Origin: Vandiemenella viatica
Taxonomy: Eukaryota > Arthropoda > Insecta > Orthoptera > Morabidae
Direction: 5' to 3'
DNA length: 64,000 bases
Assembly: GCA_031002005.1 (NCBI GenBank)
Contig: JARYHS010008074.1
Coordinates: 346,914,932 to 346,978,931, forward strand
Position numbers and translations under genes: made by a program. Below are positions 22,801 to 34,591 of the stretch, piece by piece. Below the pieces are notes generated by a model. The model ran no database searches and had not been told where the DNA came from. It worked only from the letters and a program-made list of their open reading frames with translations. Position 1 is the first letter of the stretch. Each line of letters begins with the position of its first letter.

Positions 22801-25497
22801 ACCCGAGTCAAGTCCAAATTCGATTGTATAACTCGATATGTAAACAAAACCCCATCCACACTGACTTAGATCTACTGAAATGCCCAACGAAGTACTTCTT
22901 TTATCTATATCATACAAGTTAAACAACAGTGACACCAAACGACTCACAGGCGGATTGTCATTAAAACATGAATTTGTGCCCATAGTTGTATTTGAAAATA
23001 CAGAATGTAACAAAGTCACTCTATCGCTTGAAGAGTGATGTAAGCTGATCCGGGTAATTAACTCAATGTACGATTTATTTAAAGACAACCCTGTCCTCAC
23101 CCCAACGACTATTCCACTCAACAACTACATCATCTCTTACAGAACTGTTGTGGAGGTGAAATTTGTTTTTCGAACAGCACAGACCCACACGCTGGCGTAT
23201 ACTTCAGCGAATAAACTTGGCAGAACTTGATCAACGTTCAGCCTGCTGTGACCAACATCACATCAACCACAAGACATTAGCATCGACGAGTTATGTGCTA
23301 TTGCAGAGAGTATGTGAACACATTAAATGATAAAGTGCTACAAGTGCCCCCATACATGAAATTTCTTGAGCTCAAGTATAAAACTAATTAATGTACGTAC
23401 ATATTCAAGATGTAAAGTGTCACACAGACGACCCGCGTCAGTATTGGACCATTCGCTACTAAATCTGGAACTCATTACATTTAAAAATTAGTTGTTATTT
23501 GATAATGTCTACTGTATAGTTGATCGAAATTTTGAACTCCTTAAACTAGGATAAAAAGGGTGAATAAAGAAATATCTCACTTATTGCCTTTTTATATTAT
23601 CCATCAATGGTCAGTTAAAATTACATTTTCTAGAGCACACACGGCATTACAAAATATATGACCATTACATAACTTTACCGACTGCCTCAGTTCACGGAAA
23701 GATATACCAAAATCTTCAACGTTATACCAGACTTCCCTTCTGAAGATCTTATGGAACCACCGCGTCTTCTACAATATTTTAGTCACCCGGTCAGAAATAT
23801 GTGTTTCAAGGAGAAACTGGCACTGTAGTCCGACTAGCACCAATTAATTAAAACAGACATGAGAAGTTCTTATCTGGCAAAATGCTTCACCCAGGAGTTT
23901 GCACTTGTATTCTGATCCACCAACATTTGCAGTGATCCGAAGTTGCGTCCTTGCAATTTGCGGCTGCGTGGGGTTTAAAATTCTGCTTGGCTACTCCAAG
24001 TAACCATAGACTTTCTGACACCATAGCTTCACTAATGAGGCGAGAGAGATCCTGGCAGATACAACATTTCTATTGATCACGTTTCACTTCGTAACCAACT
24101 TCTGATCTGGAACCTCTAAGAAGTGGCACAGAGGTCTTGCTTCGTCAGCCACCTGACGTCCAATGTCCTTCTTCTTCGGCAACCGACGCACCCTTTGTCC
24201 ATTTTGGCGGGCAAAATTCCAACGGCCAATCGGGTGTCTCAACCCCCACCGTTATAGCAGCACCATGCAAAGAGAGAACACATCTTCACACTCCGTCAAC
24301 AGGTGGCATACCCTGTCTCTCCAGCCAACCGTGCCATTCACACTTTGGCCCTTCCCTCTAGGTGGGTGTTGAAATACTTCACAATTAATACAAAAACTAT
24401 GGAGGGATCCTGATGGAGTGACGCTGTTCATTACATTGCATACCACAAAAAAGCTTCAGTTGAATAACAAGTATCCAGAATTATTTTCCTACTCTTAATA
24501 CCAACACTAATGGCTTTAAGCAGTTCATTTTCTTGTTAAAACCCATCAGGTGTGCATTGCCCACTATGAACAGATAATATAATTTTAATTTCAAACATCA
24601 GAGATTGTAGTTGTGTGGCCTGAGATCGTAGCTTCAAGAAGCAAAGGAGCTCTCGGGAGTTTTTACCATTAAATTACTAAAATTAATTGACGTCCTGAGC
24701 CATTCACGCTCTATACGGCCGTCTATAAGATTTAAAGACTGAAAAACCAAGAGATACCTTTTTTTTTTCAAATATTGATGTATGCAACATGTAGGTATTG
24801 CATCTTTGGTATTTCTCGTTGTACGTTCAGCATTGCATTCAGTGCTTAGGATTTATGTAACGTTAAAACCTAAGACATACCAAACAAATCAAGTGTGATT
24901 GTAAGCTTTAAAGCGACGAAAACCCTATCAAAATCTGTTCAGTGATTTTTCTTGGTTTCATGGGTTTCGTTTTATAGAGAAAAAAGAAAAGAAAAGACGA
25001 CGAAAATAAAGATGATATAAAGAAATCCAAATGGATTGCTCTCAAATTGCTCTCAGATTAGATAATATAAATAGTCATAGTTATTTTAAAAAAAAAAAAA
25101 AAAAAAAAAGAGAAAAACTGTGTAGCATGCATATATTGCTTGACGTTTTAAATAAACTAAGGAGGGAAAAAAATCAATAATTGAACATAAAATTTTGCAA
25201 TAAATCTACCGGTTCTGTTCAAATCCACAAAACAACGCGAAATCTTACTGAGTTAAAATAAAATATTTATTATTATATGCCTAATTATCACAGTTTACGG
25301 ATTTCTGTGGTGTCCACGGATAAAGGTCATTTCTGTTTCTGATTCATTGACGGTCATTCATACATGGGTCAGCAGGAGTGAACGATTGATCGTAATCCAT
25401 CAGCACATTTAATTAAATTCACCGTTCTGTTATTAGTAGAAACTTATTACGGTAATAGCGTCTCCCTCTTGACTTATCCTAATACTGCCACGAAGAG
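22801..25497. other. Unassigned stretch, no gene recognised
   Basis: Scattered short ORFs (largest 115 codons, minus, 22,777-23,124) have no motif. 24,900-24,970 (GCGACGAAAACCCTATCAAAATCTG...) resembles the 3' untranslated ends of RTE-like LINEs, weakly. A pure A run lies at about 25,088-25,109. Confidence 0.5.
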
Positions 25498-25745
25498 ACC
25501 GAGCGTGGGGGATGAGCGGTAACGCTATGGTCTCACATTCGATAGAATGTGGGTTCGAATCCCCGTCCGGGCATCAACATTTTGGTTTTCCATGGTTTAC
25601 CCAAATCACACCAGGCGAATGCCGGGATGCTTCCTTAAAAAGGCTATGGTTGAATTCCTTCCCAATTCTTGTATTCAACCCTATCCCGCCTCTAAATACC
25701 TCGCTGTTAATGAGGCGTAAAGCCGTAAGCCACCATACTGCCATG
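25498..25745 (+). repeat. SINE family S, well-preserved copy
   Basis: The head carries an A-box-like GGGGATGAGCGG and a perfect B box GGTTCGAATCC (25,553-25,563), the internal RNA polymerase III promoter of tRNA-derived SINEs. The body runs TTTTGGTTTTCCATGGTTTA...GCCGGGATGC...GGTTGAATTCCTTCCC and ends GAGGCGTAAAGCCGTAAGCC. The open frames across it are artefacts of the repeat. Confidence 0.88.
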
Positions 25746-26694
25746 AAGAGCTTAACCTAACATATTTATCTGTCGTTAATAAATAGAGTTGAAATGTCCT
25801 CGACACATAAGTAACAGTTCAACATGCTGTTTGCGATAGTAACAGGGAAAAAGTAAATGAAATATATAAGGTAGTCGACCCACAACAAAAAAACATATTT
25901 ATTACCAACTTGGCGAAGCAGATGCGAAAAATGTAAAAACTCTCTTAAGATATCATCAGCTATACCTCTGCTACATTCTTTTACGACTAAGTACCAGCCC
26001 TATATAGGTAAGGCACCAGAAAAGAAAGCTTGGAAATGAATCAGCCTTTACTTTGGCAGCCAATGTCCCCTGAAATTTCAGAATAAATGGGATTTGAACG
26101 ATTTTGTTTTCAGAAGAAATCCGAGAAAGTTGTATTTCCCGTGATCATGTTCCTTTAAATAAAAATAAAAAATAAACTTAAGTTCGTAACATGAACAGAA
26201 CAGCTGATTGTTCACACGTCGTGGAGGCCCGCCCGCATCGTTTGGTACAGCTGCGATTCTTGCGTCATCCCACGTCGACAACGCGGCGTGTCTGGAACAT
26301 TCACAAGCGTGATCCACGTTTCAGCACAAATATTTGTGTAACCCTGTGGCGACAACGGAGAGGAGGAAAACGTCACTGACGTTCTGGCGACATTATCTCT
26401 GCAAAGATAACTGCGACACAGTTCGCAACACACCTTGTAAATAGTGTAATGTAATTTCGTGTGGTCTTAATGGCCTGGTGGCTGATGTTTTTTATGACAG
26501 CAATTTGCCTGTGACCTTGCGAACTTATCAAGCCCGTTGATCCTGCCGACTAAAGAATAACTACAGCCGCCCAGACTTTTGAACTTTGAAGTACTTCATA
26601 CACACACCTTTGGTTGAAATGGACGTTAAGCGCATTTGAAAATTTCAGTCTTAATCCAGGATTCGAACAGGGAAGCTGCTAATTTTTTAATTAT
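25746..26694. other. Unassigned stretch
   Basis: 26,180-26,430 is locally GC-rich with overlapping short ORFs on both strands but no motif. Nothing else recognised. Confidence 0.5.
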
Positions 26695-26945
26695 TATTAT
26701 TTTTTTAATCTGCTTAACGTCTCTCTAACAGCGAGGTCTTTAGAGACGGGAAAGGATGGGGGGAGGGGGGACAAGGAATGGGAAGGAATTCGGCCATGGC
26801 CTTTTGAAGGAATCATCCCGGCATTTGCCTGGAGTGATTTGGGAAACCCTAGAAAACCCAAATGTGGATGCCCGGAGGGGGATTCGAACCGCCGTCCTAC
26901 CGAATGCGAGGCCAGAACGCTAGCTGTTACACCATCACGCTCGTT
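26695..26945 (-). repeat. SINE family S
   Basis: Reverse-complement copy: the tail (TTAACGTCTCTCTAACAGCG) comes first, then GGCCATGGCCTTTTGAAGG, CCCGGCATTTGCCTGGAG, AACCCAAATGTGG, and the inverted B box GGATTCGAACCGCC near 26,881, ending at the head about 26,945. Confidence 0.88.
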
Positions 26946-27240
26946 AATTATTATTATACTTCAGGCCTTACGACTTATTGACGGCGAAGTCAATAGTGAA
27001 TGGGAGCAGGAAATAGAAAGGAATCCGGCCATGATATTTTGAAGGAACCATTGCGGCATTATCGGGAAAGATATCGGGTCATTGTGGAAACCAGAATTAT
27101 TGATATCCGACCGGAGAGAGCAACAAGGAGTATTATCAACCACATAACGTAACCATTTATAACTCTCTTGTTCAAGTAACAAAGACTCATTTGCACGCCT
27201 CCGAACCCTCTTCACGAAACTATATGAGTAGACCAACTCG
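26946..27240 (-). repeat. Diverged SINE-like copy next to the previous one
   Basis: Follows the family-S body in reverse (TTCAGGCCTTACGACTTATTGACGG tail, GGAATCCGGCCATGATATTTTGAAGGAACC, GCGGCATTAT), but the head region is diverged. Probably an older tandem insertion. Confidence 0.5.
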
Positions 27241-27245
27241 GAGAC

Positions 27246-27735
27246 CTAGGGCTTGTTCAGACACGGCAGAAAAAGCGCGATTCAGCAAACCACACTGCTG
27301 CCGCCACTCAACCGCCGCAAGTCGAAATGCGCGGCAACCGTGCGGTTCTGCTTCTATGGCATGCTGCGAGAACGTTCATTTGCTTGGTGGCAGCCGCGCG
27401 GTGCAGACAGCACTATGGATCGATTCGATTCGGGGATATTTGTTCTTGTGCAAAGAACTTAAAAAAGTGCTTGGTGACCAAAACTGTATTGATTCAGGTT
27501 ATTCAAAAAAGACTATATTGACCGTCTCCTGTTGGTGTCAGTTTTCAACACATTGCGCCTAATACAATGTTTTGACACTGGCAACAGTATTCTGATCCAC
27601 GGGAATATTTTAAGACATCTGAGACATCTCCAGTTGTACCAACGCCATCACCAGCCTCGTCGTACGCTAACTCCGACTCGCAGTCTTCCATTATTGAAAT
27701 ATTTGCGACAATATGGAATAATAAATAAATGATAA
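27246..27735 (+). repeat. Left half of a ~400-bp inverted repeat pair (TE remnant)
   Basis: 27,246-27,640 matches 31,575-32,025 in reverse complement: shared blocks GCGCGATTCAGCAAACCA-like, GCGAGAACGTTCATTTGCTTGG, GGATCGATTCGA, GATATTTGTT, CACATTGCGCCTAAT and CTGATCCACGGG. The outermost part, GGGCTTGTTCAGACACGGC, could be a TIR. A plus frame downstream (TSPVVPTPSPASSYANSD, 27,629-27,720) looks coding-like but is unassigned. Either two inverted copies of one transposon or the long TIRs of a ~4.8-kb element. Confidence 0.6.
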
Positions 27736-27824
27736 ATATCTTACCTCAAAGTAATTACAAAATATTCTCCTGATGGCACACTTCGCCTCATATTGGTTAC
27801 AAAATTTGTAATATTTTTTTCCCT

Positions 27825-28045
27825 AATCACGTAGTTGACATTGTGGAGAACGCAGGCTCAAATTCCCATCCGATCATCCAGATTTCGGTTTTCCGTGTTT
27901 TACCGAAATCACTTCGGGCAAATGACAGAATGGTTCTTTCAAAAAAGTTCATGGTCGAATTCCTTCCCCCCTGTCCTTTCCCACCCTTACCGACCACGAC
28001 ATCGACTAGGCGTAAAACCATAAGCAAAAAGTGATGATAATAATA
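27825..28045 (+). repeat. SINE family S
   Basis: Degenerate B box (GGCTCAAATTCCCATCC), then CAGATTTCGGTTTTCCGTG, GGGCAAATGACAGAATGG, TGGTCGAATTCCTTCCC and the end AGGCGTAAAACCATAAGC followed by an ATA/AAT microsatellite tail. Confidence 0.82.
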
Positions 28046-28229
28046 ATAATCAATCTGAATCCCGGCCTGTTGTCTTGGTATACGGCACTGACACTGAGTT
28101 ATTTGTTTCGAGTCTTGGTGTTGGAAGATATTTTCATTATCAGACATGGTCGGCATGGGGTGCACAATTCCTAATCACGGGAACTTTAAACCTTTACGCA
28201 GTGCGTAATTGACGCTATTGATTGTGATT

Positions 28230-28505
28230 CATCCGTCGGAAGGGGATGTTAAGCTTGGCGGCAGTTGGTGTCTTTCGGAAAATGAGGCCTGAATGGGCCG
28301 GCATCGGTATTCACCCTCTCCCTTCTTTCATCTCTCATCCACAACAGAAACAACTGAGCACACACACTATCGCAACCATCCACACTTACGAACACTGTCA
28401 AATGGGAAAGGAAACGGGAAACCACCGCAGTTCATCATCCTAGAAACTCCCTGGAACGGTAAATATTCTCCATGCTACTTGTCTACGCCCGGTTATAGGT
28501 AAGGC
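28230..28505 (+). repeat. Second SINE-like repeat type
   Basis: GGAAGGGGATGTTAAGCTTGG...GGGCCGGCATCGGTATTCACCCTCTCCCTTC..., ending with GGAAACGGGAAACCACCGC. This layout is reminiscent of widespread arthropod short repeats, but I can only name the family by resemblance, and no second copy lies in this window. Confidence 0.4.
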
Positions 28506-28849
28506 GTTCATATAAAAAGAATAATCGATCCATACAACTCATCATACAATTTGATTGACACCCTGAAGTAATGGAAAAATTGGTTTCAAACATTCTTAGC
28601 TTAATGTATAAAGTCACGAATATGTCGTGTGAGAGCCGATTCCATAATAATGGATGCCTATTTAGTTTTCCGCCGTTTCTGAATGAGCCCTTAAACCGAA
28701 CGGTATTCTATAGTTGTTGGTACACGGCACTGATCGCTCTATTGTGTATGAGACAGGCGGGGAAACCTCATCAAGTGGTAATATTTGTTTGGTGGCTCAA
28801 GGCATCAAGTATTAAGGAATTGGCTCTCACATGGCTTACTCTTTTTTTT
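28506..28849. other. Short unassigned stretch with a 94-codon ORF
   Basis: The plus ORF at 28,571-28,855 has no motif and is likely chance. Confidence 0.4.
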
Positions 28850-29090
28850 TTTTAACTGCTTAACGTCTCTTAACAGCGAGGTCTTTTGAGACGGGAAGGG
28901 ATGGGGGGCAAGAAATGGGAAGGAATTCGGCCATGGCCTTTTGAAGGAAGCATCCCGGCATTTGCCTGTAGTGATTTGGGAAACCATGGAAAACCCAAAT
29001 CTGGATGCCCGGACGAGGATTCGAACCGCCGTCCTCTCGAATGCGAGGCCAGAACGCTAACCGTTACACCACCACTCTCGGTTCCGTTAA
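28850..29090 (-). repeat. SINE family S
   Basis: Closely similar to the copy at 26,695-26,945, same orientation: TTAACGTCTCTTAACAGCGAGG, GGAATTCGGCCATGGCC, ATCCCGGCATTTGCCTG, GGATTCGAACCGCCGTCC (inverted B box near 29,019). Confidence 0.9.
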
Positions 29091-29679
29091 CTCGTAACTT
29101 CTCCACACCAAGAATGTTTAAAACCAAATTTTTCACCTACTTGAGGGTGTCAATCAAATCGTCTGATGAATTATTTGGATTAATTAGGGAAGAAATTAAA
29201 AATTCTGAAACCCATATAAGGGTAAAAGTGTGCCGTCAGAAGAAAAACTCGTTGTTACTTTGAAGTAAGATATTTACTGTCGTGTATTTGTTTATTTACA
29301 AGCTATTACCCGTGACTTCATCCGCGTGGACTTAGAATTTCATTCCTAGAATTAGATATAGAAAGCTTTAAGTAATGTAATATTTGTCCCAAACAACACC
29401 GCGTCGGCATAGGCCAAATATGACGGGAAAACCACCACTATATCATTCTACCGTCGACCCTGTCTCATAAAGAGAATCAATTTCCAACATGTTTAAAAAC
29501 AGACAAAAACGATGGTATGGGGAGGTGGGACGGATGGAAGGTTAACTGAGGGCAGCTTCAATATCAGCTTTGTCTTCTCTTCTTTCTCCAGCATTAGCAT
29601 CAGATTCTTGGGGTATAATAACTTTAGCTGCTCGTGCTCTGCTAGAACTAAACCTTAGGTCTGGTTTACGCCTACAAGG
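29091..29679. other. Mostly unassigned; short RTE-like block
   Basis: 29,290-29,340 (AAGCTATTACCCGTGACTTC, then ATCCGCGTGG) resembles a motif common in 3' regions of insect RTE-like LINEs. The rest has no recognised feature. Confidence 0.4.
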
Positions 29680-30587
29680 TAAGACTGTTGATAGTATATC
29701 GAAATATCGATATTATTTTCCGAAAATATCGATATTCATGAGTGATATTTTTATGACGATATATCGATATTTCGATACTGAAATCTGGATATCAGCTTCG
29801 ATATTTTTAAAAATATTTTGTTATTTTTCGTTTGCTCTGAATGACACTATGTCCCTCAGATTTCTGGTACACATAGAGATCAGCAAGCTTAAGTAAATCT
29901 TAATACGTTACTATAATTAATTTGGAAGTTATAGGTACCATGTTTACTCAGATGATGACAACAGTGAAGGCAAGACATCGCTCTTCCAGCACGAATCTAA
30001 CGCTAGCCCATTTTTTGCAATGAGCGTGCGCATTGTCCAAGGAACTCCAGGGTGTTAGCAGGAATAGTGGGAAGTATAAATAACAACAAATAGTTGCTAA
30101 TTATAGAACAATAAAAGTAAGACAACTCAGAATAAGCTATCAACATACAAAACTAAAGAACGTACCACAAAAACAAATCTTATGAAAAAAAAGTTATGTA
30201 ACTTGGCCATAATGCATTCTATGATAGCTAAACTTCTAACTAAATAAATGCCTCAACTGTTTTGTTTATCAATCTTAAAAACACACAAAATAAGATTTGC
30301 ATCGAACCACTTTCGAGTTTTATAAATTTTTATGAAAATTTTATTATGGTCGATTTTAAAAAAAAATTTAAAGAATCATCACCAAGAGAAACCATTAGAA
30401 AGTGAAAATATGAATAAGAACAAAATCACACGTCTATTTATCAGTGGACACCCTAATTTTTAGAAGGTTTGATTTTACGAAATAGCATTATCGATACTTT
30501 TTCCGATATAGCAACAGCCGATATTAATACTTTTTAAAATATCGATATATCGAAAATCCGATACTTATATAAATATAAACAGCCCTA
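29680..30587. mobile_element. Non-autonomous hAT-like element with ATCGAT-rich ends
   Basis: CTACAAGG is perfectly duplicated at 29,672-29,679 and 30,588-30,595, an 8-bp target duplication. Ends are TAAGACTGTTGATA and, from the right, TAGGGCTGTTTATA. Both subterminal regions are packed with ATCGATAT/CGATATATCGA units, which may be transposase-binding repeats. No transposase in the 908 bp. Confidence 0.85.
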
Positions 30588-30739
30588 CTACAAGGCATGT
30601 GAGAAATGAAGACAAAATAAACTGATGCTAGAAACTTTTAGGCAGACAGAAAGTAATAGTATAGTACAGCTCTAATCGACATATATAATAAATAATAAGT
30701 TTTGTCTGTAAATGAAATTTATTAACAGCTTATTAACTG

Positions 30740-31515
30740 ACTGCGAGAGAAGCACAGCCTGAGTGACCAATTTAATATTACAGACTTCAACATGCATCCG
30801 CCTGCTTGCCACCATTCAAGTTATCAAAACTTCATCACTAAGACTGTTATTCGTATCGGAAAAATGTATTCTGTGTCCTTCCTAAGAATTTCCTTGTCAA
30901 ATTCCATCAATATCGGTATAGCCATTTAGCCATCAAAATATTACAAAAAGACAGAGACTTACATCGCATTTATTTCATTATTAGTGTAGATCACACACCA
31001 ACTGCCTGCGAGAGAAACAAAGCCTGAGAGAACAGTATAGCGTAAATAAAGTAAACGCTTACGACCCTGTTCGGCCGCCTATGATTTGCCACACATTCCA
31101 CTCCTGAAATTATGGGACCTACAGCTTAACATGGAATCCTTACGTCGGAACTTCCAGGCCTGGCTCATACAATGAAAAACAATCCTTAAAAAATTTTGAT
31201 CCCTGCAGGATTTAAACCAGATATCACACGGGGAACTTCAGAAATCAAGCACCTTATCCGCTGCGCTGCCAGTCCACTCTGTTGGTAACTATTACAGAGA
31301 TGTATACATACTATGCGTCTGTCTTTCACAGTTCAGTTATTTTTTCATAATTCCATGACAATATGTATTATCTATACATAAAATAGTATCCTGTGTCTTT
31401 CCTAAAGGCAAATAGCACTTCATTGTCAAATTTTATCACGATCAGATTAGCCGTTTATCCCTGAAACGTAACAACAGAGTTAGTTTCCCATTTGTAATAT
31501 TAGTATAGATTATTC
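30740..31515 (+). repeat. Two RTE-like LINE 3' tails in tandem
   Basis: Both copies begin with CTGCGAGAGAA(G/A)CA(C/A)AGCCTGAG and end in the RTE-style tail (TTGTCAAATT..., TTAGCC, AACAACAGAG-like, TTTGTAATATTAGTATAGAT): about 30,740-30,995 and 31,005-31,515. Neither holds RT sequence. They lie between the hAT element and the right half of the inverted repeat. Confidence 0.6.
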
Positions 31516-31559
31516 TATATTGGCATAAATATTTCAATGACGCGAGATGGAGTTAGTTC

Positions 31560-32025
31560 ACAATGAGGCTGGCGGTACGACTAGATATGTTATCAAATAT
31601 CCCCGTGGATCAGAAAACTGTTGCCATTAGGCGCAGTGTGTTGGGAACTAACAGGAATTGATCAATGCGGTCCTTTTTTTTATAACCAGAAGCAATTCAA
31701 TTTGGTCGCCCAGCGCTTCTTATCTGGCAATTTTTTAATTTATTTGCGCAAGTACAAGTAAAACCACTTATTGCCGTCCTTTCTTCACTTCATCAACAAA
31801 TATCACTGTGTCGAATGGATCCAAGGTGCGGTTTCAACCGTGCTGCTGCCGCCAAGCAAATGAACGTTCTCGCATTATATCGAACCAGAAACTCGCGGTC
31901 GCCGCGCATATCATCTTTGTCGAGTTATGGTTTGCTGAATGGCGCAGTTTAGTTTGAACGATGTAAATACGAACCGCGTTGCAAGCCGCACGTTTCTCGC
32001 CTCGTCGGAACGAACCCAGTTTCTG
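31560..32025 (-). repeat. Right half of the ~400-bp inverted repeat pair
   Basis: Reverse complement of the unit at 27,246-27,640 (for example AATATCCCCGTGGATCAG, GGCGCAGTGTGTTG, CCGCCAAGCAAATGAACG). It is diverged from the left half, so not a recent inversion. Confidence 0.6.
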
Positions 32026-32720
32026 AAGGCGAATTCCACTTCATACGTTTAAGCGTTATCAGTAAGGAATTCATTCATTTCATTCAACAAGGATTATCAG
32101 CTGTACGAAGACGTCTCAGACAGCTCGCCTACTGAGCGCGTATTGTTTTCCGATGTTATCTTACAGCGAAGAACGATTTCTAAACATCATCTTTGCAAGA
32201 GGCGCTCATATGGTAGGATGTACTATAACTGTTTGTATAGCTCAAACATTAAAGAAAACTCTTAATTCTATCAAGATTTCTCAGGTTTGGATAATTTTCA
32301 ATAATTAGTGCCGTTGACATGAATTAAATCGACCGAGCCTGGACGAAGAGTGATTATGGTTCTAATCTAGCAATCAATCGTTTGCTGCTGTAAATAGTCT
32401 TATTCATGTGGAAATCAGTCAAAATTTTAGAGTTATTGATGTGTAGCCATTTGATGTATCAGGTTACAGTTAGCAAACAGCGTTTTCTTTCAATAATATC
32501 TATTGTTCACCCCATTTTGGTTTTTATCTACTATTACTGCCATAGATGTCTTGCCGCCATAAGCAATTTTTAACAATATTTTATTTTTATTCACCCGTAT
32601 TTTGCCCACTATACAAACTAATCGTTTTTCTCTTTCCTGCTTTTGTTTGTTCTGCCAGCAACAACCTTATTTGGCAGAAAATAATAACTTGTCAGATCCA
32701 AATTTTTTAGTTTCGTTAGT
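32026..32720. other. Unassigned AT-rich stretch
   Basis: No ORF or repeat recognised. Confidence 0.5.
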
Positions 32721-33159
32721 ATGTTAGTACGCTCTCCTGACCTCAACCCTCTTGACTTCCATTTATGGGGGCATTTGAAAGCCCTTGTCTACGCAACCCC
32801 GGTCCCAAATGTAGAGACTCTTCGTGCTCGTATTGTGGATGGCTGTGATACAATACGCCATTCTCCAGGGCTGCATCAGCGCATCAGGGATTCCATGCGA
32901 CGGAGGGTGGATGCATGTATCCTCGCTAACGGAGGAGATTTTGAACATTTCCTGTAACACAGTGTTTGAAGTCACGCTGGTACGTTCTGTTGCTGTGTGT
33001 TTCCATTCCATGTTTAATGTGATTTGAAGAGAAGCAATAAAATGAGCTCTAACATGGAAAGTAAGCGTTTCCGGACACATGTCCACATAACATATTTTCT
33101 TTGTTTGTGTGTGAGGAATGTTTCCTGAAAGTTTGGCCGTACCTTTTTGTAACACCCTG
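32721..33159 (+). pseudogene. Tc1/mariner-superfamily transposase C-terminus with 3' TIR
   Basis: The frame 32,721-32,957 begins in the third catalytic region (RSPDLNPLDFHLWGHLK) and ends RVDACILANGGDFEHFL, the C-terminus of an IS630/Tc1-type transposase. It has no stops. The 3' end at 33,159 reads inward CAGGGTGTTACAAAAAGGTA, followed by TA. The 5' two-thirds is absent, so it is a truncated copy. The open frame and clean TIR suggest it is fairly young. Confidence 0.8.
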
Positions 33160-33161
33160 TA

Positions 33162-33891
33162 GATAAACAGAATACTGTCAAAAACAAGTCAAGGAAATAC
33201 AATCAGAAGGATCTGCTTAAAATCAAATATGAACCTATTTCTAGACATCTTGTTCTGCCATATGGAGTGAAAATATTGTTTTTACTATAAATAAAATGAT
33301 TTATTTATTTCGTGAATAACAAAGAGTCAGTGGTACCAGGGATAAAATAGGATATGTTTAATATTGATGCCAGGCCAAAAATCTGATAAATTTAACATAG
33401 GTGTCCTCAAATTAGTGACCTTTTTTTTTCGTTGAACGCGTTCACTCAAGACCTGCTAGTTTTTAATCCTCGCAGTTGAATTGTATATCATAATTTCATC
33501 ATTTGAACGGCATCATATTATTCGGCGGAATTAAATTACTTTTTTTCTTTTTGGCGATGTGTTAACTGTGACATTAATAGTCTACGTAAACGAAGTTGAG
33601 GGCAACCGCTAGTTTAAAACAAATACTATCAAAAACGATGAACTGAACGCAGTATTCTAGTAGATATTTCTTCGCAGATGCTTAACTAAATAGAAATGTT
33701 ACCAAATAACGCTGATACCTCTGATTCTGTAATGTTACACATATATCTGTTGCAGATTACATCGCGGTGCAGTTGGAACTACTTACATGCTTCCGAACTT
33801 AAGAGTGGATTAAAATCCTCACTGGTTCTTACATTATCTTTTTCATATGCCTATAACAAAATTTGAACGGAAATACAGTTGGGACTACTTA
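33162..33891. other. Unassigned AT-rich stretch
   Basis: No ORF over 60 codons on either strand beyond the TIR and no repeat recognised. Confidence 0.5.
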
Positions 33892-34235
33892 GGGACCGTG
33901 CAAAATCTACGTGGCTCGGTCCAGGGGGGGAGAGGGGGGAAGTTAGCTGGAAGGCTACGCTGGGCTACGTGGGGGGGAGGGGGGGCACCGAGCCAGGCCA
34001 CGTAGCTTTCGTTTCATAACATTTTTCACAGTTAAAATGAGTAACAGAACACACAACAGCATGTGAATATTTATTTTCCTCAGTTAATTATCTCCGTATG
34101 TAATTTTCAAAGGGAAAAATGCTACGTGCTACGTCAGGGGGGTGGGGGAGTGGCAAAAGCCACGTAGGGCTACCGGAGGGGGGGGGGGTTTTCACAAGAG
34201 GCCAAAATGGAGCTACTTAGTATATGTTCGTTCCC
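33892..34235. mobile_element. PIF/Harbinger-type MITE, copy A
   Basis: Starts GGGACCGTGCA; right end inward GGGAACGAACA. TTA flanks both sides (33,889-33,891; 34,236-34,238), the TWA target duplication typical of PIF/Harbinger. The body has runs of G (up to about 10) and repeated CTACGT/ACGTAG modules. It is the reverse complement of copy B at 57,286-57,659. Confidence 0.85.
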
Positions 34236-34238
34236 TTA

Positions 34239-34591
34239 GATGCTGTTGAAATAAGGACACAAGTAACATGAAGTCAATAAAAACAAAGTAAATCAAAAAT
34301 AAATGTTAGTGACTTATGTCATATCACGTAACATTATTTTCAATCTCGGGGAAAGCCACTAGACCCGCATGAAGTAATAACTGCAGTAACATGGCGCTCT
34401 TGGAAGAAACTTAAATATGATTTTTAAAAAAATCTTAAATAACCTCTGGATATTGTCGGCCGTTTCCTCAATTGCGATAGGATAAATTTTTAAGAATACT
34501 TTTTACGCCAATAATTTGTTATTTTACTTTCCAAATGCGTTTCACTTCATTCTCTGAAGCATCTTCAGCGGTTCTGTATTTTAGGTGTTTA
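34239..34591. other. Unassigned spacer
   Basis: No feature seen between the MITE and the mariner. Confidence 0.5.

Noticed and set aside
24137..24446. Cluster of overlapping ORFs on both strands
   Set aside because: Mutually overlapping, no motif, no coding signature.
25550..25575. tRNA gene suggested by the perfect B box
   Set aside because: The head continues into a conserved SINE body found in several other places; no full cloverleaf was found.
28870..29263. ORFs of 88 and 125 codons on both strands
   Set aside because: They coincide with the SINE copy at 28,850-29,090 and its flank, and lack protein motifs.
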